64,000 bases of DNA. It comes from Chitinophaga pinensis. GTDB taxonomy: Bacteria; Bacteroidota; Bacteroidia; Chitinophagales; CAMDFR01. Of this stretch, positions 46,390-54,851 are shown one piece after another. The stretch lies in NCBI GenBank assembly GCA_945897725.1, contig CAMDFR010000015.1:1-64000 (forward strand). The letters are read 5' to 3'. The stretch's first letter is position 1, and the number at the start of each line of letters is the position of its first letter. The notes under the pieces were generated by a model. It saw only the letters and a list, made by a program, of their open reading frames with translations, searched no databases and had not been told where the DNA came from. Both the position numbers and the translations under genes were made by a program.

Positions 46390-47109
46390 TTGCAGAAGCC
46401 GAATATAGAAGTATGCTTATCACCTTTATTGTTTCCCTTGCTTGACCATCGAGGTAAAAATGTTGTGGTCATTGATGTGTTGAGGGCAACCTCTACTATA
46501 TGCAATGCCCTTGAAAATGGCGCTGAAGCTGTGATTCCTGTAGAGACCTTAGAAGAATGTTTAGCTATGGAAGGTGAAAACTTATTGAAGGCAGCAGAAA
46601 GAAATGGACAAAAACCAGAGGGCTTTTTACATGGGAACTCGCCTTTGGAATATAGCAAGGAATTGGTTGCTGGAAAAACGATAGTGTTGACGACCACCAA
46701 CGGAACTAGATGTATAAAAATGTCGCTAGGGGCCGATAAAATTGTAGCAGGATCTTTTTTAAATTTGGATGCTATTGTTGATTTTATTAGGCAAGATAAA
46801 AAAGATACCATTCTTTTTTGCGCAGGATGGAAAGATCAGTTCAACCTAGAGGATACGCTGTTTGCGGGAGCTGTCATTGATCGATTAAAATTAGATTTTG
46901 AATATAATAACGATGCTGCTTTTGCAGCGAGGCATCTGTATGTAAATAGCGAGGAAAATTTAATGGAGGTGGTGAAATTCTCCTCGCACTACCAGCGCTT
47001 GTCGAAACATGGCGTTACAAAAGACATTGAGTTTTGCATGTCTTTAAATCAAACAAAAATATTACCCATTTTAAATCAACAACAAAAATTAGTACCCTAT
47101 ACCCTATGA
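46390..47109 (+). CDS. comB: 2-phosphosulfolactate phosphatase family (ComB)
   Basis: A 239-residue protein with the ComB pattern VCLSPLLFPLL, VVVIDVLRATSTICNALENGAEAVIPVE, LHGNSPLEYS, TTTNGTRC and FCAGWKDQFNLEDTLFAG. ComB is a Mg-dependent phosphatase making sulfolactate in coenzyme M synthesis. Bacterial homologues are widespread without coenzyme M and their substrate is unclear; a link to sulfonate lipids of Bacteroidota is only a possibility. The start is TTG at 46390, giving the expected N terminus. Its TGA overlaps the ATG of the HAD gene (ATGA), so the two are translationally coupled. Confidence 0.85.
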   Translation: MQKPNIEVCLSPLLFPLLDHRGKNVVVIDVLRATSTICNALENGAEAVIPVETLEECLAMEGENLLKAAERNGQKPEGFLHGNSPLEYSKELVAGKTIVLTTTNGTRCIKMSLGADKIVAGSFLNLDAIVDFIRQDKKDTILFCAGWKDQFNLEDTLFAGAVIDRLKLDFEYNNDAAFAARHLYVNSEENLMEVVKFSSHYQRLSKHGVTKDIEFCMSLNQTKILPILNQQQKLVPYTL

Positions 47110-47783
47110 AGAAATTAGTCATTTTTGATATTGATGGAACACTCACCAATACAAACGAAACAGATCACAAAGCATTTGAAAAAGCCTATATGGAATTGTA
47201 TGATTTAGATGTTTCAGGCTTAGATTGGGAAGAGGTCGAAGATTATACCGATACCGGTATTGCGAAACATGTTTTCGAAGTGGTGATAGGTAGGACTTGT
47301 GGGCCGGTAGACTTAAGAAAAATAAAGAAGAAAGTGTATGATAATTTAGTGGAGCTTTACAATGAATCTGAATCAAATTTTGCTGAGGTAAAAGGCGCCA
47401 CAGATTTTATAGAATTCTTAAAAAGCAGAGATGAAATTTGTTTAGCGATTGCTACTGGTTGTTGGGAACATACAGCGAATTTTAAGCTGAATGTGAGTGG
47501 AATCGATTATGAGGAATTGCCAATAGCTAATTCTGATAATGATATTAGTAGGGTTGGCATCACCAAGCATGTGATTGAGTTAGCCAAGCAGCAGTATGAT
47601 TGTTCGAAGTTTGATGATATTATCTACATAGGTGATGGCGCATGGGATGTTAAAATGGCTCAATCTTTGGGCATTCGATTGATTGGGGTAGATGTACATA
47701 GTAATGGACGTTTGAAAGAATTAGGAGTACAGAATATCATCAAAGATTTTAGCAATAAAGAAGCCGTATTTAATTTGATTTAA
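47106..47783 (+). CDS. HAD-superfamily hydrolase (phosphatase-like)
   Basis: A 225-residue HAD protein starting MKKLVIFDIDGTLTNTNETD (motif I nucleophile Asp in DIDGT). Motif II is Thr in IATGCW, and motif IV is IGDGAWDVKMA. A helical C1 cap lies between motifs I and II, as in phosphoglycolate phosphatases. It starts within the comB stop codon (4-base overlap); an in-frame ATG at 47034 inside comB is rejected because it would add an unrelated leader. Coupling to comB suggests related phosphate-ester chemistry, but the substrate is unknown. Confidence 0.9.
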   Translation: MKKLVIFDIDGTLTNTNETDHKAFEKAYMELYDLDVSGLDWEEVEDYTDTGIAKHVFEVVIGRTCGPVDLRKIKKKVYDNLVELYNESESNFAEVKGATDFIEFLKSRDEICLAIATGCWEHTANFKLNVSGIDYEELPIANSDNDISRVGITKHVIELAKQQYDCSKFDDIIYIGDGAWDVKMAQSLGIRLIGVDVHSNGRLKELGVQNIIKDFSNKEAVFNLI

Positions 47784-47800
47784 TGTTTTTTTTTAACAAA

Positions 47801-47836
47801 AAAAAGGGTAGAGCAAATCAATGCTAAACCCTTTTT
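47801..47836. terminator. Bidirectional terminator after the HAD gene
   Basis: Outer stem AAAAAGGGT/ACCCTTTTT with a second short stem AGCA/TGCT inside, an A-run to the left and T-run to the right. It can stop transcription in both directions. Confidence 0.65.
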
Positions 47837-48068
47837 TATTTCTGGGAAACGCAATTATTACTTTATCAATTGATCAAAAGCTTGAGAGAAGATTGGTCTA
47901 CGATATGTTTTCACCCTTGATTGTAGATTTTTTTATTTGTAGGGCTAGGAAGATAGCCGAGAAAAAAGCTTCTGTTGAATCTTTGAGACCTTTACTGCAT
48001 GAAAAATTTGTCATTGCAATGCTTTAACTTATCTCAGTACTTAGGAAAAATATCTACATTCGCTTTTA

Positions 48069-49061
48069 ATGCGCACCTCTATTTTTCAATTCTTTTTGAT
48101 GACTGTGATTCTATTCTCTGTAGGATGCAAGAAAGAAAAAAAAGTTAGCCTATCGATGTATGACTGGGAGACACGAGTGCTGTGGAGTGAAGAGCGCAGT
48201 CGTTTCGTCAAAGATTTGCATGTCGAACGTTTGTACCTTAAAGTATTGGAGACAAATGGTGTTGATTTTATACACACCGCTTATAACGGTCCTGTTGCTG
48301 ACGCCATACAATTTATACCAGTGATCAGACTAAATAGAGGTTACTATGATAAAGAGTTAGCCATTACTGCCATACAAAATGCTTATTATATTGAAGCAAT
48401 AAGCGCATTTGAAGAAAGATATAAAATCCATTTTGCGGATGAGATTCAATTTGATTTTGATTATACAGACACGAACAGAGAAAATTACTTTGAGTTGCTC
48501 AGAAGTATGAAGCAGCAGTCGAAAAAAGAAATCTCCATCACCTTAAATTTAGAGAAGTTGAAAGACAAAACGCATGTGCCTCCTGTGCGTTATTGTATGT
48601 TGATGCTGTATGATTTCGCTGCACCGAATTCAGAGATGGCCACTATTTTTGATAAAAATCAACTAGACGAATATGCTCCTTTTGTAGAGACCTATCCTCT
48701 TCCTCTTCATTTTGCCATTGCAAGCTTTTCTAGAACCATAGTGAAGAGGAATAATAGTGTATTTACATTAGTGAATACTGATTTTGAAATGCTCAAAAAC
48801 GATGCACACTTTTTGTTTAGTGGTGATGGGAAGTATGAGGTCTTAGCTGATTTTACTTTTCACGAGCAGTATCTACAAAGAGGGGATGTGCTGTATACTG
48901 ATGCTTCAGCTATATCAAAGGTGAATGAATCTATAACATTTATTAAGGAGCATTCTAAAAACAAGGATTGTCAAATTGCGTTCTTTTCCTTGAATGATGA
49001 TATGATGAAGAGATTTTCAACGGAGGCGTTGAACCATTCCATAGAGTTGTTAAAACAATGA
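48069..49061 (+). CDS. Lipoprotein of unknown function, possibly DUF3142-like
   Basis: A 330-residue protein with a signal peptide and lipobox FSVGC (Cys20) followed by KKEKK. The mature part has an alpha/beta pattern, with IQFDFDYTDTNRENYFELLRSM and ISITLNLEKL, which recalls the 'inner core' of DUF3142 barrel-like proteins (Asp-rich strand end, then an Arg/Tyr helix). I could not confirm that family. It overlaps the convergent dipeptide epimerase gene by 12 bases. Confidence 0.7.
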   Translation: MRTSIFQFFLMTVILFSVGCKKEKKVSLSMYDWETRVLWSEERSRFVKDLHVERLYLKVLETNGVDFIHTAYNGPVADAIQFIPVIRLNRGYYDKELAITAIQNAYYIEAISAFEERYKIHFADEIQFDFDYTDTNRENYFELLRSMKQQSKKEISITLNLEKLKDKTHVPPVRYCMLMLYDFAAPNSEMATIFDKNQLDEYAPFVETYPLPLHFAIASFSRTIVKRNNSVFTLVNTDFEMLKNDAHFLFSGDGKYEVLADFTFHEQYLQRGDVLYTDASAISKVNESITFIKEHSKNKDCQIAFFSLNDDMMKRFSTEALNHSIELLKQ

Positions 49062-50066
49062 TGTGCCGATACCCAGGCCTTCATTCATCAATGTCGTAAT
49101 CTCACCATTTTGGATGGTGTATCCATCGAAAGGATTATTCTTTAAAAGCCATGGACCATCCAAATCTGTCCAATCTGCAAATGATTGTAAGCTAGCTGCG
49201 GCGGCACAGCCACAAGCACTTTCGCTCATGCATCCAATCAAAATTTTTAAATCCAATTGTTGTGCACTTTCAATAATCTTATGTGCATTGCTAATGCCGC
49301 CACATTTCATCAATTTTATATTGATGCCATCGTAGTTTTCTGCCATCTGCTCTAGCGAGTCTATGGTTTGAAACGCTTCGTCAGCAATGATTGGAAGTTG
49401 ACTAAAGGTTTTGAGTGCTTTGGTTTTTTGACTATCAGATTTCTCGAAAGGTTGTTCAATAAGAAAGCAATTTTGCGCCACTAAAAAATCATGCATATGC
49501 TTGGCTTCATCGAGGTTTGTCCAAGCTTGGTTGGCATCTATTGCAAAAGGTTTGTCAGAAATCTTTCTAAAGTTTAGAATATGTTCTTTGTCATTTTTCC
49601 CATTCAGCTTCAATTTGATGTATTTAAAATCAGTGGCATCTGCCATTTTTTTTTGAAGTTCGTCTTCTGTACTGATGCCTATTGTATAAGTGGAGTAGAT
49701 AGGTTTTTTTCTAAGATCTTTATTGAAATAGGTATCCACTTTTCTGCCTTCTTCTTTTCCTTTCAGATCCCACAAAGCCATGTCGATAGCGGCTTTTGCA
49801 GGCATGTTTGAAGTGTCTTTATTTTCGAATATATCCATTTTTGAGTTGAAACGAAGATAGATTGCTTCGATGGAAATGTTTTTAAAAAAATCTATTGTTG
49901 TAGCTGAATTATCTGCTAGGTATGGGGGTAATGTAGCTTCACCATAGCCCATTAGACCATCTTTTTCGATAGCTATAAACACGCTATCTGTATAGGTTCT
50001 AATGCCATGAGCAATGCTAAACGGATATTTGAATAGCAATTGATATGGATGAATGTGTAGTTTCAA
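49050..50066 (-). CDS. L-Ala-D/L-Glu (dipeptide) epimerase, enolase superfamily
   Basis: A 338-residue enzyme of the muconate-lactonising subgroup. The KxK motif is KLKLNG (first Lys as base). Metal ligands are Asp in AIDANQAW, Glu in LIEQPF and Asp in IADEAF, and the second catalytic Lys is in INIKLMKCGG. The IGCMSESACG end loop binds the dipeptide. The family epimerises L-Ala-D-Glu from murein tripeptide degradation. It begins one base after the MarC stop and is probably cotranscribed with it. Confidence 0.9.
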   Translation of the reverse strand: MKLHIHPYQLLFKYPFSIAHGIRTYTDSVFIAIEKDGLMGYGEATLPPYLADNSATTIDFFKNISIEAIYLRFNSKMDIFENKDTSNMPAKAAIDMALWDLKGKEEGRKVDTYFNKDLRKKPIYSTYTIGISTEDELQKKMADATDFKYIKLKLNGKNDKEHILNFRKISDKPFAIDANQAWTNLDEAKHMHDFLVAQNCFLIEQPFEKSDSQKTKALKTFSQLPIIADEAFQTIDSLEQMAENYDGINIKLMKCGGISNAHKIIESAQQLDLKILIGCMSESACGCAAAASLQSFADWTDLDGPWLLKNNPFDGYTIQNGEITTLMNEGLGIGTSLF

Positions 50067-50067
50067 C

Positions 50068-50655
50068 TTAGGAAATAAAAGTAGTGTTGCTTTTGAAAAT
50101 CTTTACGGCAATGGCAATGAGAATAATACCAAAAATTCTTCTTAGAACGGCGATGCCACCTGCTCCTAAGCGTTTTTCGATCACTGGGATAAATTTTAAT
50201 ACTAAGAAAACAATGCCAAGATTGAAAAGAATACCTACTAGAATATTGCCATCGTGGTAGGCGGATTTCATTGATAGGAGTGTAGTGAGTACACCCGCTC
50301 CAGCAATTAATGGAAAGGCAAGAGGGACAATAGAAATGGAGGTATAATTTGCATCTGGCTTGAAAATGCTATGGCCTAAAATCATTTCCAAACCAATGAG
50401 GAATATGACGATAGACCCGGCGATAGCAAATGATTTGATATCTAGATCTAAGAGACTTAGCAAGGTGCCACCAAAATATAAAAATACAACCATTAGTGAA
50501 CCTGCCGCCAAAGTCGTTTTAAAGGCATTGATTTTACCATAGGTTTGCTTCAAATTGATTACAATTGGAATAGACCCAATGATATCGATCACTGCAAAAA
50601 GTGTTAAGGAAATAGTGATAATTTCTTTCCAACTAAAGTGACTGTATTCGCCCAT
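50068..50655 (-). CDS. MarC family integral membrane protein
   Basis: A 195-residue protein with six hydrophobic helices and MarC/NAAT family features: LFAVIDIIGSIPIVINL near the N terminus, PLAFPLIAGAGVLTTLLS in the middle and GGIAVLRRIFGIILIAIAVKI near the end. Despite the name it is not shown to give antibiotic resistance; the transported substrate is unknown. It heads a two-gene unit with the dipeptide epimerase. Confidence 0.9.
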   Translation of the reverse strand: MGEYSHFSWKEIITISLTLFAVIDIIGSIPIVINLKQTYGKINAFKTTLAAGSLMVVFLYFGGTLLSLLDLDIKSFAIAGSIVIFLIGLEMILGHSIFKPDANYTSISIVPLAFPLIAGAGVLTTLLSMKSAYHDGNILVGILFNLGIVFLVLKFIPVIEKRLGAGGIAVLRRIFGIILIAIAVKIFKSNTTFIS

Positions 50656-50674
50656 ACTTTTCTGATTCTAGGAG

Positions 50675-50682
50675 CAAAATTA
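50675..50682 (-). promoter_or_regulatory. -7 promoter element for the marC-epimerase unit
   Basis: TAATTTTG on the minus strand matches TAnnTTTG, 19 nt before the ATG. Confidence 0.45.
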
Positions 50683-50703
50683 GTGATTCTATGTTGTTTA
50701 TTA

Positions 50704-51954
50704 TTAACTGTTTTCTTCAGGTAATTCAAGACTTTGAATATTGCCTACTGCATTGCCAGCAATCCCTTTGACAGAACCATACATTCCTATAGTATTTTGA
50801 ATGACTTTGTCTATTTGCTTTTCGCGTTCTTTCCAAATGCTGGCCATCGCTCTTTTTTCTCTTGTTAATGAATCTTGCATGCTTGTAAATCCTTCTACAA
50901 TCGCCTCAATCTGTTGTCTGAACTCGGTTCCCGTGAGATAGGTGTATAGCATTTGCATTTTTTCACCTTTGTTTTCCTGAGTGTGATGGGCATGCTGTAC
51001 TTTAATAAGGCCATCACGTAATACATAGACCAAACTTTTAACTTCTTGAAAACTACAAATCCACACCCCATCTTTCATTCCAAATCGATCCATGTCCTTT
51101 GGCATTGTTTGTGTAACGATGACAGCAATCATGGCACCTGTGTTTCTCATATCCGCTTTTAACTTGTCGATCCAGTCGTTAGCAAATTCTTTGGTACGTT
51201 TACTTTCAAAAATAATTTTACCACATTCTTGTTGGAAGCTATCATATACTGTTTGAATGGCATCGGCTCCTTTTACCCCTTTGCCCACTTCACTAATACT
51301 GTCGTAAGGGAAATTTAGGCGCAATAAATCTTCTAAGGCAATCTCTTGGACCTCACCTTGTAATTGCATGGAGCCTTGTTCGGACTTGCGTTTCATCTCT
51401 TCGATTAACTTTCTTTGTTGTTCAAATTGCTGTTCCCATTCTTTTTTTCTTAAATCAAATTTTTCAGCTTCTTTGCGCTTCGTTTCTTCTTCAACCCTTC
51501 GTTGATTTTCTATCAATTCTTTTTGTAAGGAGATATCAAAATTTTCTTTTTGTTCCTTGATTTCATTTTGCAATTTCATCATCTCAATTTCTTTCTCTCT
51601 CAAGGCTAAATTTTCGACCTTTCTTTTTTCATTATCCTCCTTTAACTGTTTGATGATTAATTCAGAGGCTGTTGCCGCTTTTATCTCAGCTTCGATCATC
51701 AATTTCTCTCTTTCTGTGGCTAGTTCTTTCGACAGCTTTTCCTTAAAAAGTTCATTTTCTCTTTCTCTAGCTTTTACAAGCTTTTCTTCCTGTTCTTGTA
51801 AAGCAATTTGTTTTTGATGCAATTCGGAATAGGATTGAGCCATTTTCTCATCATATACTTTTTTAAATTTCTCTTCTGCTTGATGTCCTAAAACATCATC
51901 TACATTGATTAAGAGATTGCATTGTGGGCAGTTGATTTGTACGTTGTTCGACAT
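50704..51954 (-). CDS. DUF2130 protein: zinc ribbon, coiled coil, nuclease-like domain
   Basis: A 416-residue protein. It starts with a CPQC half zinc ribbon (residues 10-13), followed by a charged coiled coil (about 30-200; Glu/Lys-rich). The DUF2130 core (about 205-360) has LRLNFPYDSISEVGKGVKGADAI, the IIFESKRTKEF segment and an aromatic-rich VWICSFQEVKSLVYVLRDG. ESK-type acidic-x-Lys residues after an upstream Asp (GADAIQ) are reminiscent of PD-(D/E)XK nucleases. Function is not established. Cytoplasmic, no signal peptide; single gene. Confidence 0.85.
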   Translation of the reverse strand: MSNNVQINCPQCNLLINVDDVLGHQAEEKFKKVYDEKMAQSYSELHQKQIALQEQEEKLVKARERENELFKEKLSKELATEREKLMIEAEIKAATASELIIKQLKEDNEKRKVENLALREKEIEMMKLQNEIKEQKENFDISLQKELIENQRRVEEETKRKEAEKFDLRKKEWEQQFEQQRKLIEEMKRKSEQGSMQLQGEVQEIALEDLLRLNFPYDSISEVGKGVKGADAIQTVYDSFQQECGKIIFESKRTKEFANDWIDKLKADMRNTGAMIAVIVTQTMPKDMDRFGMKDGVWICSFQEVKSLVYVLRDGLIKVQHAHHTQENKGEKMQMLYTYLTGTEFRQQIEAIVEGFTSMQDSLTREKRAMASIWKEREKQIDKVIQNTIGMYGSVKGIAGNAVGNIQSLELPEENS

Positions 51955-52043
51955 TTTGTTGAGTTATTTTATTGTAAAAATAGGTTCTTCCAACGCAATG
52001 TATCTGCATTCGTAACTTTTTTATTTAAAATACTTTTTCGTAT

Positions 52044-52051
52044 TAATTTTG
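52044..52051 (+). promoter_or_regulatory. -7 promoter element for proline dehydrogenase
   Basis: TAATTTTG matches TAnnTTTG, 19 nt before the ATG. Confidence 0.5.
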
Positions 52052-52070
52052 CATTTCAAACTCTAGATTT

Positions 52071-53246
52071 ATGTCAAATCACCCTATTAGCTTCGATAAT
52101 ACAGAAATTGCTTTCAAGGCCTTATCTCATAGTGAGTTGAAAAAAGCCAGTCGCTTATTTTCATTGTTCAATATGGAGTGGTTGGTCTCAATAGGTAGTT
52201 CAGTAACCGAACGTTTATTGCATATGGGTATTCCGATACACGTCTTGGTGAAGCCTATTATCTACTCTCATTTTTGTGGTGGCGAGGATTTAACGGAATG
52301 TACCAAGTTAATACGTGCATTGGCCACTAGAAATGTAGGTGTATTATTGAATTACGGAGTGGAGGCAAAAAGTAGTGATGCAGAATATGAGTTCTCTGTG
52401 ATGCAAAACATGCAGGCGATTGAATTAGCTGGAAAGGAAAAGAATATCAAAGCTGTTTGTATTAAGTTGACAGGCTTTGGACGCCTAGGCTTGTTTGAAA
52501 AATTGCAACAAAAGCAGGCTTTGACTAGCGCTGAGGAAGTTGAGTTGAAGTCTATTCATGAGCGCTTCGATAGATTGTGTGATGCTGCTTTAGTCAATCA
52601 AGTAGCCCTTTACATAGATGCCGAGGAAAGTTGGATACAGGATCCTATTGATGAAATGACCATTGAAAGAATGAGACGAGTAAATAAAAAGACTGCCATC
52701 ATTTTTAATACTTATCAATTATATAGAAATGATAAACTGAAAGATCTGAAAGCTGACGCAGCAAAGGCACAATCAGAAGGTTTTATCTTAGGGGCCAAAT
52801 TGGTTCGTGGTGCTTATGTAGAGAAAGAAAACGAAGTAGCAAAAGCAGCCGGCAATGTGTCTCCTATTCATCTCAATAAAGCCGCTACTGATAATGATTT
52901 TAATCTCGCGCTTACTTTCTGTCTTGATCATCTCGATACGATTTCATGTTGTGTGGCTTCCCATAATGAGCATAGTTGTTTGTTGTTAACTCAATTATTG
53001 CAAGAAAAACATATTCCTTTCAATCATCCGCATATTAGTGTTTCACAACTCTACGGAATGGGGGATCACATCACTTATAACCTGTCTGATTCAGGAATCA
53101 ATTGCACGAAGTATGTACCTTTTGGTCCTGTAAAAGAAGTCATTCCATATTTGATAAGAAGAGCCCAGGAGAATGGTTCTGTGGAAGGCCAAATGGGAAG
53201 AGAAATAAAGTTATTAAAGAAAGAAATCAATAGAAGGGGTATATAA
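52071..53246 (+). CDS. Proline dehydrogenase (stand-alone PRODH)
   Basis: A 391-residue FAD enzyme of the PRODH barrel family. It has the ALYIDAEESW-type strand (here LYIDAEESW), GFILGAKLVRGAYVEKE, CVASHNEHS and YGMGDHITYNL motifs that line the flavin and proline site. It oxidises proline to pyrroline-5-carboxylate; the second enzyme (P5C dehydrogenase) is not in the window, so the bifunctional PutA form is absent. Convergent with lipB. Confidence 0.93.
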   Translation: MSNHPISFDNTEIAFKALSHSELKKASRLFSLFNMEWLVSIGSSVTERLLHMGIPIHVLVKPIIYSHFCGGEDLTECTKLIRALATRNVGVLLNYGVEAKSSDAEYEFSVMQNMQAIELAGKEKNIKAVCIKLTGFGRLGLFEKLQQKQALTSAEEVELKSIHERFDRLCDAALVNQVALYIDAEESWIQDPIDEMTIERMRRVNKKTAIIFNTYQLYRNDKLKDLKADAAKAQSEGFILGAKLVRGAYVEKENEVAKAAGNVSPIHLNKAATDNDFNLALTFCLDHLDTISCCVASHNEHSCLLLTQLLQEKHIPFNHPHISVSQLYGMGDHITYNLSDSGINCTKYVPFGPVKEVIPYLIRRAQENGSVEGQMGREIKLLKKEINRRGI

Positions 53247-53286
53247 TCCTTCATTTATGCACTTATTCAGCAAGGTCAGTACATTC

Positions 53287-53946
53287 CTATAGCTGAAATA
53301 TATTTCTAAACAATTCAATAAAGGTAGTTTTGATTGCATCCATTGGGATATCTTGCTTTTTTGTTTCGATAGAAAGTGAGGTAACGCCTTTGTTTGGAAT
53401 ACCACAAGGAATAATTTTGTCGAAGTAAGTGAGGTCCGTACTGACATTAAAAGCCAGTCCATGCATGGTAATATATCTGCTGGCACGAACCCCAATGGCA
53501 CATATCTTTCGTTCTAATGCGGGATCGTCAACATTGAGCCAAACGCCCGATGCACCTGCACTTCGTTGGCCCACTATACCATAAGATGCAATGAGTTGAA
53601 TGATGATTTCTTCGATATTGGAAATATATTTAGCCAATCCAATATTCATTTGCTCCAAATCTATAATGGGATAAACAACCAATTGACCGGGTCCATGGAA
53701 GGTGATGTCGCCACCACGATTGATCTTATAGAATGCAGCCCCTAATTGCTTCTCGTCGCCTTTTATGTTTTTGATATCGCCACTTTTTCCAAGTGTAAAG
53801 ACAGGATGATGTTCTGTAAGCAATAAATAATTTTGCGTTGCAGTATTATTTTTTTTTGCTTCTAAATTCTGCTGAAATAATTTTTCTTGATAGTCCCAGC
53901 AAGGTTTATAAAAAGTCAATCCTAGGTCTTCTACCAGTAATTCCAT
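53287..53946 (-). CDS. lipB: Lipoyl(octanoyl) transferase
   Basis: A 219-residue enzyme with the LipB signature RGGDITFHGPGQLVVYP, the catalytic Lys region ERKICAIGVRASRYITMHGLAFNV and the catalytic Cys in IIPCGIPNKGVTSL. It transfers octanoate from octanoyl-ACP to lipoyl domains, the first step of protein lipoylation. gcvT in this window belongs to a lipoyl-dependent system, but the genes are not linked. lipA is not present. Confidence 0.97.
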   Translation of the reverse strand: MELLVEDLGLTFYKPCWDYQEKLFQQNLEAKKNNTATQNYLLLTEHHPVFTLGKSGDIKNIKGDEKQLGAAFYKINRGGDITFHGPGQLVVYPIIDLEQMNIGLAKYISNIEEIIIQLIASYGIVGQRSAGASGVWLNVDDPALERKICAIGVRASRYITMHGLAFNVSTDLTYFDKIIPCGIPNKGVTSLSIETKKQDIPMDAIKTTFIELFRNIFQL

Positions 53947-53967
53947 GAGGCTATCTCTAATTTAAAT

Positions 53968-54645
53968 TTATTTGTCGTCTATGAAAGCATAAAAACGACG
54001 ATTCAACGCTGCCACAAGGTTATTCATATCTCTACTACCCATAATACTTACAGAACGATTTGGATAGGGCGAAATAAATTGGTTGAGGTCTTTATCTTTC
54101 ACCACCAGACATTCTTCTACTGTTTGACTGCTTTCCGAAGGATCTGCCACCTTCACTTGTGGCTGTGCATTTGTTTTGGAGCGTTTCATGTCGCTTGTAT
54201 TGCTAGAAGGAACATAGTAAGAGCCAAAGTCTATATAAACATGATAGGTATGGTGGAAGCTGATGTTTGTGGACATTTTTAGCATAGAATCAATAAAAAC
54301 AGAGGCGCCGTTATTTTTTTGGAAAGTAGCAATGTCATCATTGTATAAATAAAAGACAGGACAAAAATCCCAATAATGATTAAAGGCCTGCATCAATGCA
54401 CGATTTGTCTTAGCAATTTTCTTGCTCATTTCTTCTACAATTGCTGTTTTGCCAGCTTTCTCATAGGCTTCCATGGCTCTGGTTTTTCCCTTTAAAATAA
54501 CAATAACGGCACCTTCTTTCTGCAGTGTAAGGACTTCTTGTCGGGCATACGTTTTTTTATCGATAAACTGCTTTAGACTATCCGATTGGCTATAGCAAAA
54601 GGATGTGATACAAAGGAGAAGGCCTATTTGAAAATACTTTGACAT
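53968..54645 (-). CDS. Exported protein of unknown function
   Basis: A 225-residue protein from the ATG at 54645, with a signal peptide (MSKYFQIGLLLCITSFCYSQ). The middle has a Lys-rich helix followed by FNHYWDFCPVFYLYNDD and HHTYHVYIDFGSYYVPSS; the C terminus carries NRSVSIMGSRDMNNLVAALNRR. I recognise no family. The ATG 17 codons upstream is rejected because it puts a non-hydrophobic leader before the signal peptide. The gene lies 21 bases upstream of lipB on the same strand, so it may be cotranscribed with it. Confidence 0.7.
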   Translation of the reverse strand: MSKYFQIGLLLCITSFCYSQSDSLKQFIDKKTYARQEVLTLQKEGAVIVILKGKTRAMEAYEKAGKTAIVEEMSKKIAKTNRALMQAFNHYWDFCPVFYLYNDDIATFQKNNGASVFIDSMLKMSTNISFHHTYHVYIDFGSYYVPSSNTSDMKRSKTNAQPQVKVADPSESSQTVEECLVVKDKDLNQFISPYPNRSVSIMGSRDMNNLVAALNRRFYAFIDDK

Positions 54646-54851
54646 AAAAAAATATTGGTGTACAAAAGTGCAATAATCCAACAAGAATTGTATCATGGTT
54701 TTGTAAAAATGAGATCTACTACCTATTAAACTATGTTAAAGCAGTCACTTAATTTGCTAAAAATATCAGTTAAAAGCTATTTATTTGCATAACTTAGTAA
54801 AGTAGGTATGTTATTTGCTTTAGTTACATTTCACCATAGAAAGAAAAATAT

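Noticed and set aside
47821-48027. A 68-codon plus-strand frame between the HAD and lipoprotein genes
   Set aside because: It begins inside the terminator and has no family features; the minus-strand remnant explains the region at least as well.
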